Part shown: positions 5,570 through 12,977 of the stretch, one piece after another | Numbering within the stretch: position 1 is the first letter of the stretch | Layout of the letters: every line of letters begins with the position of its first letter | From: Paucimonas sp. | Lineage (GTDB): Bacteria; Pseudomonadota; Gammaproteobacteria; Burkholderiales; Burkholderiaceae_D | DNA length: 14,006 nucleotides | Direction of reading: 5' to 3' | Assembly (NCBI GenBank): GCA_029266815.1 | Contig: JAQSWC010000009.1 | Span: 1-14,006, forward strand | The notes under the pieces: model-generated | What the model was told of the DNA's origin: nothing | Seen by the model: the letters and a program-made list of their open reading frames with translations, nothing else | The model's database searches: none | Program-made: the position numbers and the translations under genes

Positions 5570-6856
5570 ATGAATCCTGCCCCCATCTTGCTTCCCGAAC
5601 TATGGGCCGATTTGCGCAGCCCGGATTTTCTGTGGCAGGTCGGTACGCTGGTCCTGTGTGTCATCGTGGGTTGGGCGCTGGCCCGTATCTTCCAGCGCCG
5701 TCTCGCCGGCCGGGAGTTGCAGGCGCGTGTTCTCAGGCTGGGGGCGGAAAGCTTTGCCCGCGTGCTTCCTCCGTTCATGATCCTGCTCATGATAGTGATC
5801 GCCAGACCCATGCTCGCGCAGTGGCATCACGTAAGCCTCCTCAAATTCGCCATCCCGCTAGTAGGCTCGTTCGGTTTGATCCGGCTGACGTTCTACATGT
5901 TGCGCCGAGTCTTCGCGCGCGGCGGCCATGCTGGCGTTTTCATCCTGAACTTTGAACGCGTATTCGCCACGCTGGTGTGGATCGGTTTCGTTCTACATAT
6001 CGCAGGCTTATGGCCCGAGATCATCCAGTATCTGGACGAAACGGTGATTCCAACCGGGCGGTACAAGACATCGCTGTTGACTATCCTGCAGGCCGGCCTG
6101 TCGGTTGCGGTAACGCTCATTCTCGCGTTGTGGGCGGGAGCGCTGCTCGAAGAGCGCCTGATGAGGCTCGATGCCATGCATTCCTCGCTGCGCGTGGTCA
6201 TGGCACGCGTCGGAAAAGCGGTGCTGATTCTGGTCGCGGTCCTCGCGAGCCTCTCCCTGGTCGGCATTGACCTGACGGTGCTATCGGTTTTCGGCGGCGC
6301 GCTCGGTGTCGGCATAGGCTTGGGCCTGCAGAGAATTTTCAGCAGCTATGTGTCCGGATTCGTCATCCTGATCGAGCGCAGTCTTTCCATTGGCGATGTC
6401 GTTGCCGTCGACAAGTACCAGGGCACGGTCACGCATATCAACGCACGCTATACGGTTCTTCAGGCTCCCGATGGGGTAGAGACAGTGGTGCCGAACGATG
6501 TATTGATCTCAAATCCGGTACAGAACTATTCATTGTCGAATCGGTCACTGCGATTGATGACGCAGGTAACGATCGGCTACGACCATGACCCCGATGCCGT
6601 GTTACCGGCGCTGCAGCAGGCCGTGGCTTCCGTTCCACGCGTATCCGCCAAGCCGCCACCGCACGTCGCGCTTGCGCGTTTTGGGCCGGATGGCCTGGAA
6701 CTGGAAGTCGGTTTCTGGATTGCCGATCCGGAGAATGGCAAACTTGGCGCCATATCGCAGGTTAATCATGAGATTTGGCGCACGTTAAAGACAATGAATG
6801 TGTCGATACCCTATCAGCAGCGGGAAATCCGCATTGTGGAGAGGCAAGACGTTTAA
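5570..6856 (+). CDS. MscS-family mechanosensitive ion channel
   Basis: A 428-residue inner-membrane channel that opens under membrane tension to release solutes on osmotic downshock. I count about six hydrophobic segments (roughly 20-42, 66-84, 92-112, 132-148, 168-192, 215-238) before the pore helix. The pore helix region FGGALGVGIGLGLQRIFSSY (241-260) has the Ala/Gly packing typical of MscS TM3. It is followed by the beta-domain signature IGDVVAV and VPNDVLISNPVQNYS (307-321), then the alpha/beta cytoplasmic domain. It is larger than E. coli MscS (286 residues) because of extra N-terminal helices, a common variant (YbdG/YnaI-like layout). The ATG lies 3 bases after the nuclease stop with only CGGAAA upstream, so it is likely translated by coupling as the last gene of the purN operon. 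Confidence 0.93.
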   Translation: MNPAPILLPELWADLRSPDFLWQVGTLVLCVIVGWALARIFQRRLAGRELQARVLRLGAESFARVLPPFMILLMIVIARPMLAQWHHVSLLKFAIPLVGSFGLIRLTFYMLRRVFARGGHAGVFILNFERVFATLVWIGFVLHIAGLWPEIIQYLDETVIPTGRYKTSLLTILQAGLSVAVTLILALWAGALLEERLMRLDAMHSSLRVVMARVGKAVLILVAVLASLSLVGIDLTVLSVFGGALGVGIGLGLQRIFSSYVSGFVILIERSLSIGDVVAVDKYQGTVTHINARYTVLQAPDGVETVVPNDVLISNPVQNYSLSNRSLRLMTQVTIGYDHDPDAVLPALQQAVASVPRVSAKPPPHVALARFGPDGLELEVGFWIADPENGKLGAISQVNHEIWRTLKTMNVSIPYQQREIRIVERQDV

Positions 6857-6963
6857 CCTTTTTTATAGGTGGGGAAAGGTAAAACGCGTACAATCCGGGA
6901 AGTCAGGCCAAGTTTTCATGGTTTTCCGTGGTTGGCCATGTCAGTTCAGAAGGAGCAGTTAAG
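6857..6963 (+). promoter_or_regulatory. mscS-desaturase intergenic region with -10-like box
   Basis: The 107-base gap holds TACAAT at 6889-6894, a good -10 match, but nothing like TTGACA at the right distance. I find no convincing terminator behind mscS. AAGGAG (6950-6955) is the ribosome-binding site of the desaturase. A promoter here is likely but poorly defined. Confidence 0.35.
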
Positions 6964-8166
6964 TTGAATATGTCATTTGCAGCAATCATCGATTTCATCT
7001 CGCAGGGCTTGGCTCAAGCGTCTGTTTGGCAGATCGTCGTTTATACCTTGGCTGTCACTCATATTACGATCGCCGCCGTTACCATTTACCTCCATCGTTG
7101 TCAGGCGCACCGTGCGCTCGAACTGCATGCGATTCCGAGTCATTTCTTCCGCTTCTGGCTGTGGATGACGACCGGGATGGTCACCAAGGAATGGGCCGCT
7201 ATCCACCGCAAGCATCACGCCAAATGCGAAACCGAAGAAGACCCGCACAGCCCGCAGACACGCGGCATTAAGAAAGTGCTGTTGGAAGGGGCTGAACTCT
7301 ATCGTGCGGAAAGCCGCGTTAAGGAGACGATGGAGAAGTACGGTCACGGTACGCCCGATGACTGGGTAGAGCGTAACGTCTACAGCAAGTACCAATGGCA
7401 GGGCGTAGGCTTGATGCTCATTATTAACGTGCTGTTGTTCGGGGCGCTTGGTTTGACGGTCTGGGCAGTGCAGATGTTGTGGATCCCGATCTTCGCTGCT
7501 GGCGTAATCAACGGCATTGGTCACTTCTGGGGATACCGCAATTACGAATGCCCGGATGCGGCCACTAATATTCTGCCGTGGGGTATTTTGATTGGCGGCG
7601 AGGAGCTGCATAACAACCACCACACGTTTGCCACTTCGGCGAAGCTCTCGTCCAAGTGGTATGAATTCGACATAGGCTGGCTTTATATCCGTATTTTGGA
7701 AACGCTTGGTCTGGCAAAAGTTAAAAAGGTATTGCCGGAACCGAAATTCAACCCGGAAAAACGCACCGCTGATCTGGAAACACTGCAATCCATTATCACC
7801 AATCGCTATGACGTGATGGCGAATTATGCGAAGTCGCTCAAGAAGACTTGGCGCGAGGAGATGGAAAGCCTGCAGGCGAAGTCGGGCATCGAGTCAGCTT
7901 CCCTGAAGAATGCGGGTGAATTGCTGAAGCATGAGCCCGGCAAGCTGGAAGCGTCGCACGTCCAGCAGTTGAAGCAGCTTTTTGCGCATAGCAAGGCGCT
8001 GCAGACCATGCATGAAATGCGAGTCGAACTTGCCGCCTTGTGGGAGCGTTCCAATTTCACGCGTGAGCAGCTCTTGCATCACCTGCAGGACTGGTGCGCG
8101 CGCGCAGAAGCTTCAGGTATTCGCGCATTACAGGATTTCTCACTTCGGCTGCGCAGTTACGCCTGA
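6964..8166 (+). CDS. Membrane fatty acid desaturase (acyl-CoA/acyl-lipid desaturase class) with long C-terminal tail
   Basis: An integral-membrane di-iron desaturase that introduces a double bond into fatty acyl chains. Counting from TTG 6964, the three histidine boxes are HRCQAH (44-49), HRKHH (81-85) and HNNHH (216-220), the pattern of the delta-9 acyl-CoA desaturase-like group; hydrophobic segments lie near 20-42, 65-75 and 148-190. AAGGAG (6950-6955) is eight bases from TTG 6964 and 14 from the next in-frame codon ATG 6970, so TTG is preferred; the GTG at 6928 lies ahead of the ribosome-binding site. Residues from about 268 to 400 form a hydrophilic, helix-rich tail not needed for the desaturase core; its last part, with WCARAEASGIRAL, resembles a segment of some transposases (see findings). 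The gene ends in a strong terminator. Substrate and position of the double bond cannot be read from sequence. Confidence 0.93.
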   Translation: MNMSFAAIIDFISQGLAQASVWQIVVYTLAVTHITIAAVTIYLHRCQAHRALELHAIPSHFFRFWLWMTTGMVTKEWAAIHRKHHAKCETEEDPHSPQTRGIKKVLLEGAELYRAESRVKETMEKYGHGTPDDWVERNVYSKYQWQGVGLMLIINVLLFGALGLTVWAVQMLWIPIFAAGVINGIGHFWGYRNYECPDAATNILPWGILIGGEELHNNHHTFATSAKLSSKWYEFDIGWLYIRILETLGLAKVKKVLPEPKFNPEKRTADLETLQSIITNRYDVMANYAKSLKKTWREEMESLQAKSGIESASLKNAGELLKHEPGKLEASHVQQLKQLFAHSKALQTMHEMRVELAALWERSNFTREQLLHHLQDWCARAEASGIRALQDFSLRLRSYA

Positions 8167-8188
8167 CTCACTTCAGTTGGTTTAAGAT

Positions 8189-8216
8189 AAAAGCGGCCTG
8201 TAAGGCCGCTTTTTTT
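8189..8216 (+). terminator. Rho-independent terminator after the desaturase gene
   Basis: AAAAGCGGCC (8189-8198), loop TGTAA, GGCCGCTTTT (8204-8213) and a continuing T run to 8216 form a perfect 10-bp stem-loop. It ends 40 bases before the PilZ gene start. Confidence 0.93.
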
Positions 8217-8255
8217 ATGCCTTTTCCTTCTCTGCTGGTTTTTTTTGCCGACACG

Positions 8256-9188
8256 ATGCGCCTGATTCCAATTCTTAAAGGAGATATTGAACTAGGAAAG
8301 CCTTTGCCTTGGGCAGTATGCACTCATGAACGCAAGGTTCTGGTACCGGCTGGAGACGCAATTGAAACGGAGGAACAGCTCATGATCTTGATGGCCGCGC
8401 ATCCTGTACGCATCGAGGCGGAGGAAGAGGCGAACGGCACCGCGAGCCGGGGAGCCCAAGAATCAGATGTAGAAGCGGATTTGTCCGGCGGGACCACCGA
8501 GGGCAGTTTCGGTTTCGAGGAAATGAGGGTTCGAGTTGGTGACCGCATCCAGTTGCAGCCGCCAGCGACGGTCGGGCCGGATCGCTATATCGTCAAGCTG
8601 ATCGGCTATCTCGACCGCGCCAGCCTGCTGGTAACCGCGCCGACGCTGCCCAACGGCCTGCGTGTCCAGTTTCGCGAAGGTGACAAGATTGTCGCACGGG
8701 TTTTCTCCAGCCAGAAGGCTTTCGCATTCGACTGCAAGATCGAAAGAATCTGCAAGCTGCCGTATCCTTATCTTCATCTCTCTTTTCCAGATGTGATCCA
8801 GGGGGCGGTAATTCGCAAGTCGCCACGTATCAGGACGCAGATCATCGTATCTGTAGGAGTGAGCAGCGAGGAATCCAAGGGCGACCGTCAACCCGGCATA
8901 ATCGCCAATCTCAGTGCCGACGGGGCGCTGGTCAAGACGCGCCAGTTTGCTTATCAGAAGGGGCAGACCATTCACCTGTCATTCCGAATCACCTTGCACG
9001 ATATCGACGCCTATATGTCTGCAACGGCTATCGTGTGCAATATGACGGAGGAAGAGGGTAAGGAAGAAGATGTGCAGTTCAGATATCAACACGGCCTACA
9101 GTTCCTGGACCTAACCGGAAACGACAGGCTGATCCTGCAAAGCCTGATCTACAAGCAGATGATCGAGCAGCCGCAGACTCTGACCTGA
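8256..9188 (+). CDS. PilZ domain protein, YcgR-like (c-di-GMP receptor)
   Basis: A 310-residue predicted c-di-GMP effector. Residues 1-55 form a small N-terminal domain (MRLIPILKGDIELGKPLPWAV), a type I associate with c-di-GMP proteins of Burkholderiales. An acidic linker follows (55-90). Residues 91-182 resemble the YcgR N-terminal flagellar-brake domain. The PilZ domain (about 186-305) has both binding motifs: RKSPR (187-191, RxxxR) and NLSADG (218-223, [D/N]xSxxG). By analogy with YcgR it may slow the flagellum or control another surface process when c-di-GMP is high; the actual target is unknown. ATG 8256 has no Shine-Dalgarno and lies 40 bases after a terminator. Further in, GGAGGAA (8369-8375) precedes an in-frame ATG at 8382, which may start a shorter form without the N-terminal domain. 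It converges on rpmG. Confidence 0.87.
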   Translation: MRLIPILKGDIELGKPLPWAVCTHERKVLVPAGDAIETEEQLMILMAAHPVRIEAEEEANGTASRGAQESDVEADLSGGTTEGSFGFEEMRVRVGDRIQLQPPATVGPDRYIVKLIGYLDRASLLVTAPTLPNGLRVQFREGDKIVARVFSSQKAFAFDCKIERICKLPYPYLHLSFPDVIQGAVIRKSPRIRTQIIVSVGVSSEESKGDRQPGIIANLSADGALVKTRQFAYQKGQTIHLSFRITLHDIDAYMSATAIVCNMTEEEGKEEDVQFRYQHGLQFLDLTGNDRLILQSLIYKQMIEQPQTLT

Positions 9189-9193
9189 AAACA

Positions 9194-9222
9194 AAAAAGC
9201 CGTTCGCAGTGAACGGCTTTTT
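9194..9222. terminator. Bidirectional terminator between the PilZ gene and rpmG
   Basis: AAAAAGCCGTTC (9194-9205), loop GCAGT, GAACGGCTTTTT (9211-9222) form a 12-bp stem with A-run and T-run on opposite sides, so it can end transcription of the PilZ gene on the plus strand and of rpmB-rpmG on the minus strand. Confidence 0.93.
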
Positions 9223-9243
9223 CGGCATTGCCTGAAAAGAGAC

Positions 9244-9411
9244 TTACTTGATCTTGGTCTCTTTGTAAGCCACGTGCTTGCGAGCCTTGGGATCGAACTT
9301 CATAATCTCCATTTTCTCGGGCATGGTGCGCTTGTTTTTGGTGGTGGTGTAGAAATGACCCGTGCCTGCAGTTGATTCCAGCTTGATTTTGTCGCGGCCT
9401 GATTTAGCCAT
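9244..9411 (-). CDS. rpmG: 50S ribosomal protein L33
   Basis: L33 is a small protein of the large ribosomal subunit near the E site. The 55-residue product starts MAKSGRDKIKLESTAG and contains the conserved GTGHFYTTTKNKRTMPEK and ends ARKHVAYKETKIK. Its length equals that of E. coli L33. It has no cysteine, so it is the zinc-independent type. GAGG lies eight bases upstream of the ATG (minus strand, GAGGAAAACATC). It follows rpmB by 58 bases in the same operon and ends at the bidirectional terminator. Confidence 0.97.
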   Translation of the reverse strand: MAKSGRDKIKLESTAGTGHFYTTTKNKRTMPEKMEIMKFDPKARKHVAYKETKIK

Positions 9412-9469
9412 GATGTTTTCCTCTATTCAGTAGATACAGGCCCGGGCCTGTACGCAATTAATTCAACGA

Positions 9470-9706
9470 TTAGACCTTCTCGCCGCGGGCGCGCATATCG
9501 GCCAGCACGGCATCGATGCCGATCTTGTCGATCACGCGCAGGCCGGCGTTCGATACGCGCAGCGATACCCAGCGATTCTCGGATTCGACAAAGATGCGGC
9601 GGTTCTGCAGATTGGGCAGGAAGCGGCGCTTGGTCTTGTTGTTGGCATGGGAAACGTTGTTGCCGACCATCGGCCCCTTCCCGGTGACTTGGCAAACACG
9701 TGCCAT
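9470..9706 (-). CDS. rpmB: 50S ribosomal protein L28
   Basis: L28 is a 78-residue protein of the large subunit. The product begins MARVCQVTGKGPMVGNNVSH and contains KTKRRFLPNLQNRRIFVESE and VSNAGLRVIDKIGID, all typical of L28. The frame is open a further 23 codons upstream, but the ATG at 9706 is preceded by AAGGAG (9713-9718 on the minus strand) with a six-base spacer and gives the standard length. It has a single cysteine and no CXXC pair, so it is the zinc-free form. The rpmB-rpmG pair is conserved across proteobacteria, and radC lies upstream on the same strand, as in E. coli. Confidence 0.97.
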   Translation of the reverse strand: MARVCQVTGKGPMVGNNVSHANNKTKRRFLPNLQNRRIFVESENRWVSLRVSNAGLRVIDKIGIDAVLADMRARGEKV

Positions 9707-9746
9707 GGTTAACTCCTTAAAAACTTCCGAAATTGGAAAAGCAGCG

Positions 9747-9775
9747 AGTATATCCAAAAAACCGCGTTTATTCAA
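9747..9775 (-). promoter_or_regulatory. Sigma-70 promoter for rpmB-rpmG
   Basis: On the minus strand TTGAAT (9775-9770) and TATACT (9752-9747) are separated by exactly 17 bases. Matches to consensus are 4/6 and 5/6. The transcript would start about 40 bases before the rpmB ATG. The upstream side (to about 9836) is very AT-rich, which would suit an UP-type element and the high expression of ribosomal genes. Confidence 0.8.
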
Positions 9776-9836
9776 TGACTTGTGAAATAAAATTGTCTCT
9801 TTATTTGGTTTATTGATTTAACATTTTGCGTGCCCC

Positions 9837-10511
9837 TTATATCTGCCCATGTTCGGCGAATGAATAGGTAGTGCCGACACCGACAACCAGATGATCGAGG
9901 ACTCGTACATCAACTAGCGCCAACGCATCCTTCAGCGCCTTGGTCAGCTGTATATCGGCACCGCTTGGTTCCGGGCTGCCGGACGGATGATTGTGGGCGA
10001 GCAGCACGCTCGCCGCGTTGCAGGCCAGCGCTGCCTTCACCACTTCTCGCGGATAGACGCTGGTATGAGTCAGGGTGCCCCGGAAGAGCTCTTCACTTGA
10101 GATCAGGCGGTTCTTCACATCGAGAAAAAGCACCGCAAAGCATTCGTAGGGCCGCGTTCCCAGCCACAGCCGCAGATATTCCTTGACCGCTTTGGGCGAA
10201 CTAAGGGCCGCACCCTGCTGGAGTTCCTCGCCGAGCGCGCGCCGCGCCAGTTCCATTACTGCTTGAAGCTGGGCGTATTTGGCGGGACCCAGCCCGTTTA
10301 GCTCGCTGAATTCGTCGAGCCGTGCGGAAAAGAGGCCGTTCAGCGAGCCGAAGCGTTGTACCATCTCGCGGCCGAGATCCACCGCACTTTTGCCTGCGAC
10401 TCCGACTCGAAGGAAGACGGCCAGCAGTTCGGCATCGGACAGTTGCTGGGCACCGAACTTAATCAGGCGCTCTCTCGGTCTTTCGTGTTCCGGCCAGTCG
10501 GCGATTGCCAT
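9837..10511 (-). CDS. radC: RadC family protein (JAB/MPN-type metalloprotease fold)
   Basis: A 224-residue member of the RadC (UPF0758) family. The N-terminal part has helix-hairpin-helix character (LNGLGPAKYAQLQA, 71-84). The C-terminal part carries the JAMM metal-binding set: Glu123 (PYECF), His173 and His175 (AHNHPSGSPEPSGAD) and Asp186. Length is standard for the family. A DNA-repair role was once proposed from the E. coli radC name but was later withdrawn; the true function is unknown, and some family members lie on mobile elements. The chromosomal radC-rpmB-rpmG order here marks it as the housekeeping copy. The ATG has no Shine-Dalgarno sequence (CCCCTCTTT before it). It is divergent from fkpB, 66 bases away. 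Confidence 0.95.
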   Translation of the reverse strand: MAIADWPEHERPRERLIKFGAQQLSDAELLAVFLRVGVAGKSAVDLGREMVQRFGSLNGLFSARLDEFSELNGLGPAKYAQLQAVMELARRALGEELQQGAALSSPKAVKEYLRLWLGTRPYECFAVLFLDVKNRLISSEELFRGTLTHTSVYPREVVKAALACNAASVLLAHNHPSGSPEPSGADIQLTKALKDALALVDVRVLDHLVVGVGTTYSFAEHGQI

Positions 10512-10520
10512 AAAGAGGGG

Positions 10521-10536
10521 CGTTTCAAGCGAAACG
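10521..10536. repeat. Small inverted repeat between radC and fkpB
   Basis: CGTTTC (10521-10526) and GAAACG (10531-10536) flank AAGC in the 66-base divergent gap. It could be an operator shared by both genes. A -10-like TAAAAT (10542-10547) lies beside it facing fkpB, but I see no -35 box at a proper distance. Confidence 0.3.
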
Positions 10537-10577
10537 TGAATTAAAATGACGGGCTATCTTGCCATTCGGGATTTTTG

Positions 10578-11033
10578 ATGTCAACTTTGCAACAGAGGAC
10601 GGTCGGCGATCATGCCTATCTCACGCTGCATTACCGCCTCGCCACTGAGGATGGGAAAGACATTGTGACCACCTTCAACGACAATCCCGCGACCTTGCAG
10701 GTCGGCAGCGGTCAGCTTGCCCCTTTTCTCGAGGCCTGTCTGCTCGGCCTTGCGGAGGGGGCGCATGAAGAATTTACGCTGGCCCCGGAAAAGGCATTCG
10801 GCGCGCGCAATCCCGATCTCATCCAGCGCGTGTCCAGAACGACTCTGGACGAGAATTCCTCGCGGGACGAGGCATATGCCATCGGCGATCTGGTGGAATT
10901 CGCAGCGCCGGGTGGAGGGCGTTTCGCCGGCATCTTGAGAAAGCTCGACGACGACGGCGCGGTTTTCGATTTCAATCACCCGTTGGCCGGGCAGTCGCTG
11001 AAATTCGAAGTGAAAATCATCGGCGTACTTTGA
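10578..11033 (+). CDS. fkpB: FKBP-type peptidyl-prolyl cis-trans isomerase, SlpA type
   Basis: A 151-residue cytoplasmic prolyl isomerase and chaperone of the SlyD/SlpA group. The FKBP core starts with VGDHAYLTLHYRL and includes PATLQVGSGQLAPFLEACLL, the loop that lines the active site. The insert-in-flap chaperone domain lies at about 75-130 (KAFGARNPDLIQRV ... GGGRFAGILRKL), and the core closes with FDFNHPLAGQSLKFEVKI. There is no metal-binding His/Cys tail, which separates it from SlyD. Length agrees with E. coli SlpA (149). ATG 10578 is preferred over TTG 10575; the ribosome-binding site is poor. The next gene is ispH, 19 bases on, as in E. coli where fkpB and ispH are also adjacent. Confidence 0.93.
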   Translation: MSTLQQRTVGDHAYLTLHYRLATEDGKDIVTTFNDNPATLQVGSGQLAPFLEACLLGLAEGAHEEFTLAPEKAFGARNPDLIQRVSRTTLDENSSRDEAYAIGDLVEFAAPGGGRFAGILRKLDDDGAVFDFNHPLAGQSLKFEVKIIGVL

Positions 11034-11052
11034 GCAGCAAGGATTCGAATTT

Positions 11053-12006
11053 ATGGAAAAGACGATGGAAAAGGAAATCCTGCTCGCGCAGCCGAGAGGT
11101 TTTTGCGCTGGTGTCGACCGCGCAATCGAGATCGTTGAACGTGCGCTGACACAATTCGGCGCGCCGATCTATGTTCGCCATGAGATCGTTCACAACGCTT
11201 ACGTGGTGAACGACTTGCGCGCCAAGGGCGCCGTGTTCATCGAAGATCTCGCCGAGGTGCCGAGCGGCAGTACGTTGATCTTTTCCGCTCATGGTGTCTC
11301 GAAGGCGGTGCAGGCGGAGGCTGCGGAGCGGGGACTGACGATATTCGATGCAACCTGTCCGCTGGTGACCAAGGTGCATATCGAAGTGGCGAAAATGCGC
11401 CGTGAAGGCCGCGAGATCATCATGATCGGACATGACGGGCATCCGGAAGTTGAAGGCACCATGGGGCAGGCAGAAGAGGGCATGTACCTGGTCGAATCGG
11501 TGGAAGACGTGGAAAAGCTGAAGGTGGCCAATCCCGATCAGCTTGCCTACGTGTCGCAGACAACTCTCTCAGTGGACGACACGGCCGAAGTGATCGCCGC
11601 GTTAAAGAAGCGCTTTCCGAATATCGCGGAGCCTAAGAAGGGCGACATATGCTATGCCACTACCAATCGCCAGGAGGCGGTGAAGTTCATGGCGCCGCAG
11701 GTGGAAGTTGTTATCGTAGTCGGCAGTCCCAACAGTTCCAATTCCAATCGCTTGCGCGAGGTCGCCCAGAAGAAGGGCGCCGATGCCTATATGGTTGATC
11801 ACGCCGGGCAGATCGATCCGTCCTGGCTTGAGGGCAAGAGCCGGATCGGCGTAACCGCAGGCGCTTCCGCGCCGGAAGTGCTGGTGGAGGCCGTGATAGA
11901 GCGCCTGAAGGCACTTGGCGCGCGTCAGGTCAAGGTGTTGGAAGGCGTCGAGGAAAATGTGACCTTCCCGCTCCCCAAGGGATTATCCGCGGCACAAGCC
12001 GCCTAG
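11053..12006 (+). CDS. ispH: 4-hydroxy-3-methylbut-2-enyl diphosphate reductase
   Basis: IspH (LytB) carries out the last step of the MEP isoprenoid pathway, reducing HMBPP to IPP and DMAPP with a [4Fe-4S] cluster. The three cluster cysteines are present: Cys18 (PRGFCAGVDRA), Cys102 (DATCPLVTKVH) and Cys200 (GDICYATTNRQ). Substrate and proton-relay residues His47 (HEIVHN), His130 and Glu132 (GHPEVEGTMGQ) are also intact. The 317 residues match the family length. ATG 11053 is chosen because AAGGA (11039-11043) is nine bases upstream; the second ATG (11065) is too far from it. The gene follows fkpB by 19 bases and precedes livH by 33, so all may share a transcript. Confidence 0.98.
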   Translation: MEKTMEKEILLAQPRGFCAGVDRAIEIVERALTQFGAPIYVRHEIVHNAYVVNDLRAKGAVFIEDLAEVPSGSTLIFSAHGVSKAVQAEAAERGLTIFDATCPLVTKVHIEVAKMRREGREIIMIGHDGHPEVEGTMGQAEEGMYLVESVEDVEKLKVANPDQLAYVSQTTLSVDDTAEVIAALKKRFPNIAEPKKGDICYATTNRQEAVKFMAPQVEVVIVVGSPNSSNSNRLREVAQKKGADAYMVDHAGQIDPSWLEGKSRIGVTAGASAPEVLVEAVIERLKALGARQVKVLEGVEENVTFPLPKGLSAAQAA

Positions 12007-12039
12007 CGATCGCCGCTCGGACCTCAGGAGAACAAGAAT

Positions 12040-12969
12040 ATGGAGACGCTGGTCCAGCAGATTATCAACGGTCTGGTGCTAGGCAGCATGTATGCGCTGG
12101 TCGCGCTCGGCTACACCATGGTGTACGGCGTGCTCAACCTGATTAACTTCGCGCATGGCGACGTGTTGATGATAGGCGCGATGGTCGGTGTGACGATTCT
12201 TAATATCGTGCAGCAGTTGGCGCCGGATTTGCCGGGCATCGTGAAGCTGGGTATCGCCATCCTGGGCGCGATACCAGTTTGCATGCTGGTCAGCATTACC
12301 ATCGAGCGCATTGCGTATCGCCGCCTGCGCAATGCGCCCCGCCTCGCTCCGCTCATCACCGCCATCGGCGTATCGATCCTGCTGCAGACCATTGCCATGC
12401 TCATTTGGGGCCGCAGCCCTGTGCCCGTTCCACAAGTCATGCCGGCCGAATCATGGCATCTGCTCGGCGCGCGCATCACGCCGACGCAGGTCACGCTGCT
12501 CGTTCTCGCCGCGGTATCGATGGCGGCGCTGGTGTTCATGATTGAAAAAACCCGCATTGGCCGTGCCATGCGCGCCACGTCGGAAAATCCCCGCATCGCG
12601 GGCCTGATGGGCGTAGACGCGAACCGTGTGGTGGTGCTGACATTCGCCATCGGTGCGGCGCTTGCGGCGGTGGCGGGCGTAATGTGGGGCGCGCTCTATT
12701 CCAGTGCCCAATTCGCCATGGGTTTCATGCCGGGGCTCAAGGCGTTTTCGGCGGCGGTCTTAGGCGGCATAGGAAATATCTACGGCGCGGTGCTGGGAGG
12801 CCTCCTGCTCGGCCTGATCGAAAGCCTGGGCGCAGGCTATGTGGGCGACTGGACCGGCAATTTCTTCGGAAGTCAGTACCAGGATATTTTTGCTTTCCTG
12901 GTGCTCGTGATCGTGCTGACTCTCAGGCCTTCCGGTCTTGTCGGCGAGCGTGTGGCCGATCGCGCGTAA
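12040..12969 (+). CDS. livH: Branched-chain amino acid ABC transporter, permease LivH
   Basis: A 309-residue inner-membrane permease of the LivH type, one of the two unlike permeases of a high-affinity Leu/Ile/Val-type importer. The N-terminal motif INGLVLGSMYALVALGYTMV, then GVLNLINFAHGDVLMIGA, is diagnostic. About eight membrane helices are visible. The cytoplasmic coupling loop that meets the ATPase is IGRAMRATSENPRIAGLMGV. The C-terminus has FSAAVLGGIGNIYGAVLGG and ends with LRPSGLVGE. AGGAG (12026-12030) lies nine bases before the ATG. It is followed by livM after 8 bases. Proteins of this family also import other small substrates such as urea or aromatic-derived acids, so specificity is uncertain. 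Confidence 0.94.
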   Translation: METLVQQIINGLVLGSMYALVALGYTMVYGVLNLINFAHGDVLMIGAMVGVTILNIVQQLAPDLPGIVKLGIAILGAIPVCMLVSITIERIAYRRLRNAPRLAPLITAIGVSILLQTIAMLIWGRSPVPVPQVMPAESWHLLGARITPTQVTLLVLAAVSMAALVFMIEKTRIGRAMRATSENPRIAGLMGVDANRVVVLTFAIGAALAAVAGVMWGALYSSAQFAMGFMPGLKAFSAAVLGGIGNIYGAVLGGLLLGLIESLGAGYVGDWTGNFFGSQYQDIFAFLVLVIVLTLRPSGLVGERVADRA

Positions 12970-12977
12970 GGAAGAGC

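Noticed and set aside
6973..7788. 271-codon open frame on the minus strand opposite the desaturase
   Set aside because: The plus-strand desaturase has all three His boxes and a good ribosome-binding site; the antisense frame shows no recognisable motif and is a codon-bias shadow.
9785..9806. AAATAAA...TTTATTT palindrome behind radC as a terminator
   Set aside because: Stem is entirely A-T with no T run in the radC direction; it more likely reflects the AT-rich upstream part of the rpmB promoter.
10542..10560. TAAAAT or TATCTT as the fkpB promoter
   Set aside because: Neither has a -35-like hexamer 16-18 bases upstream, so I did not list it as a promoter, though some promoter must lie in this divergent gap.
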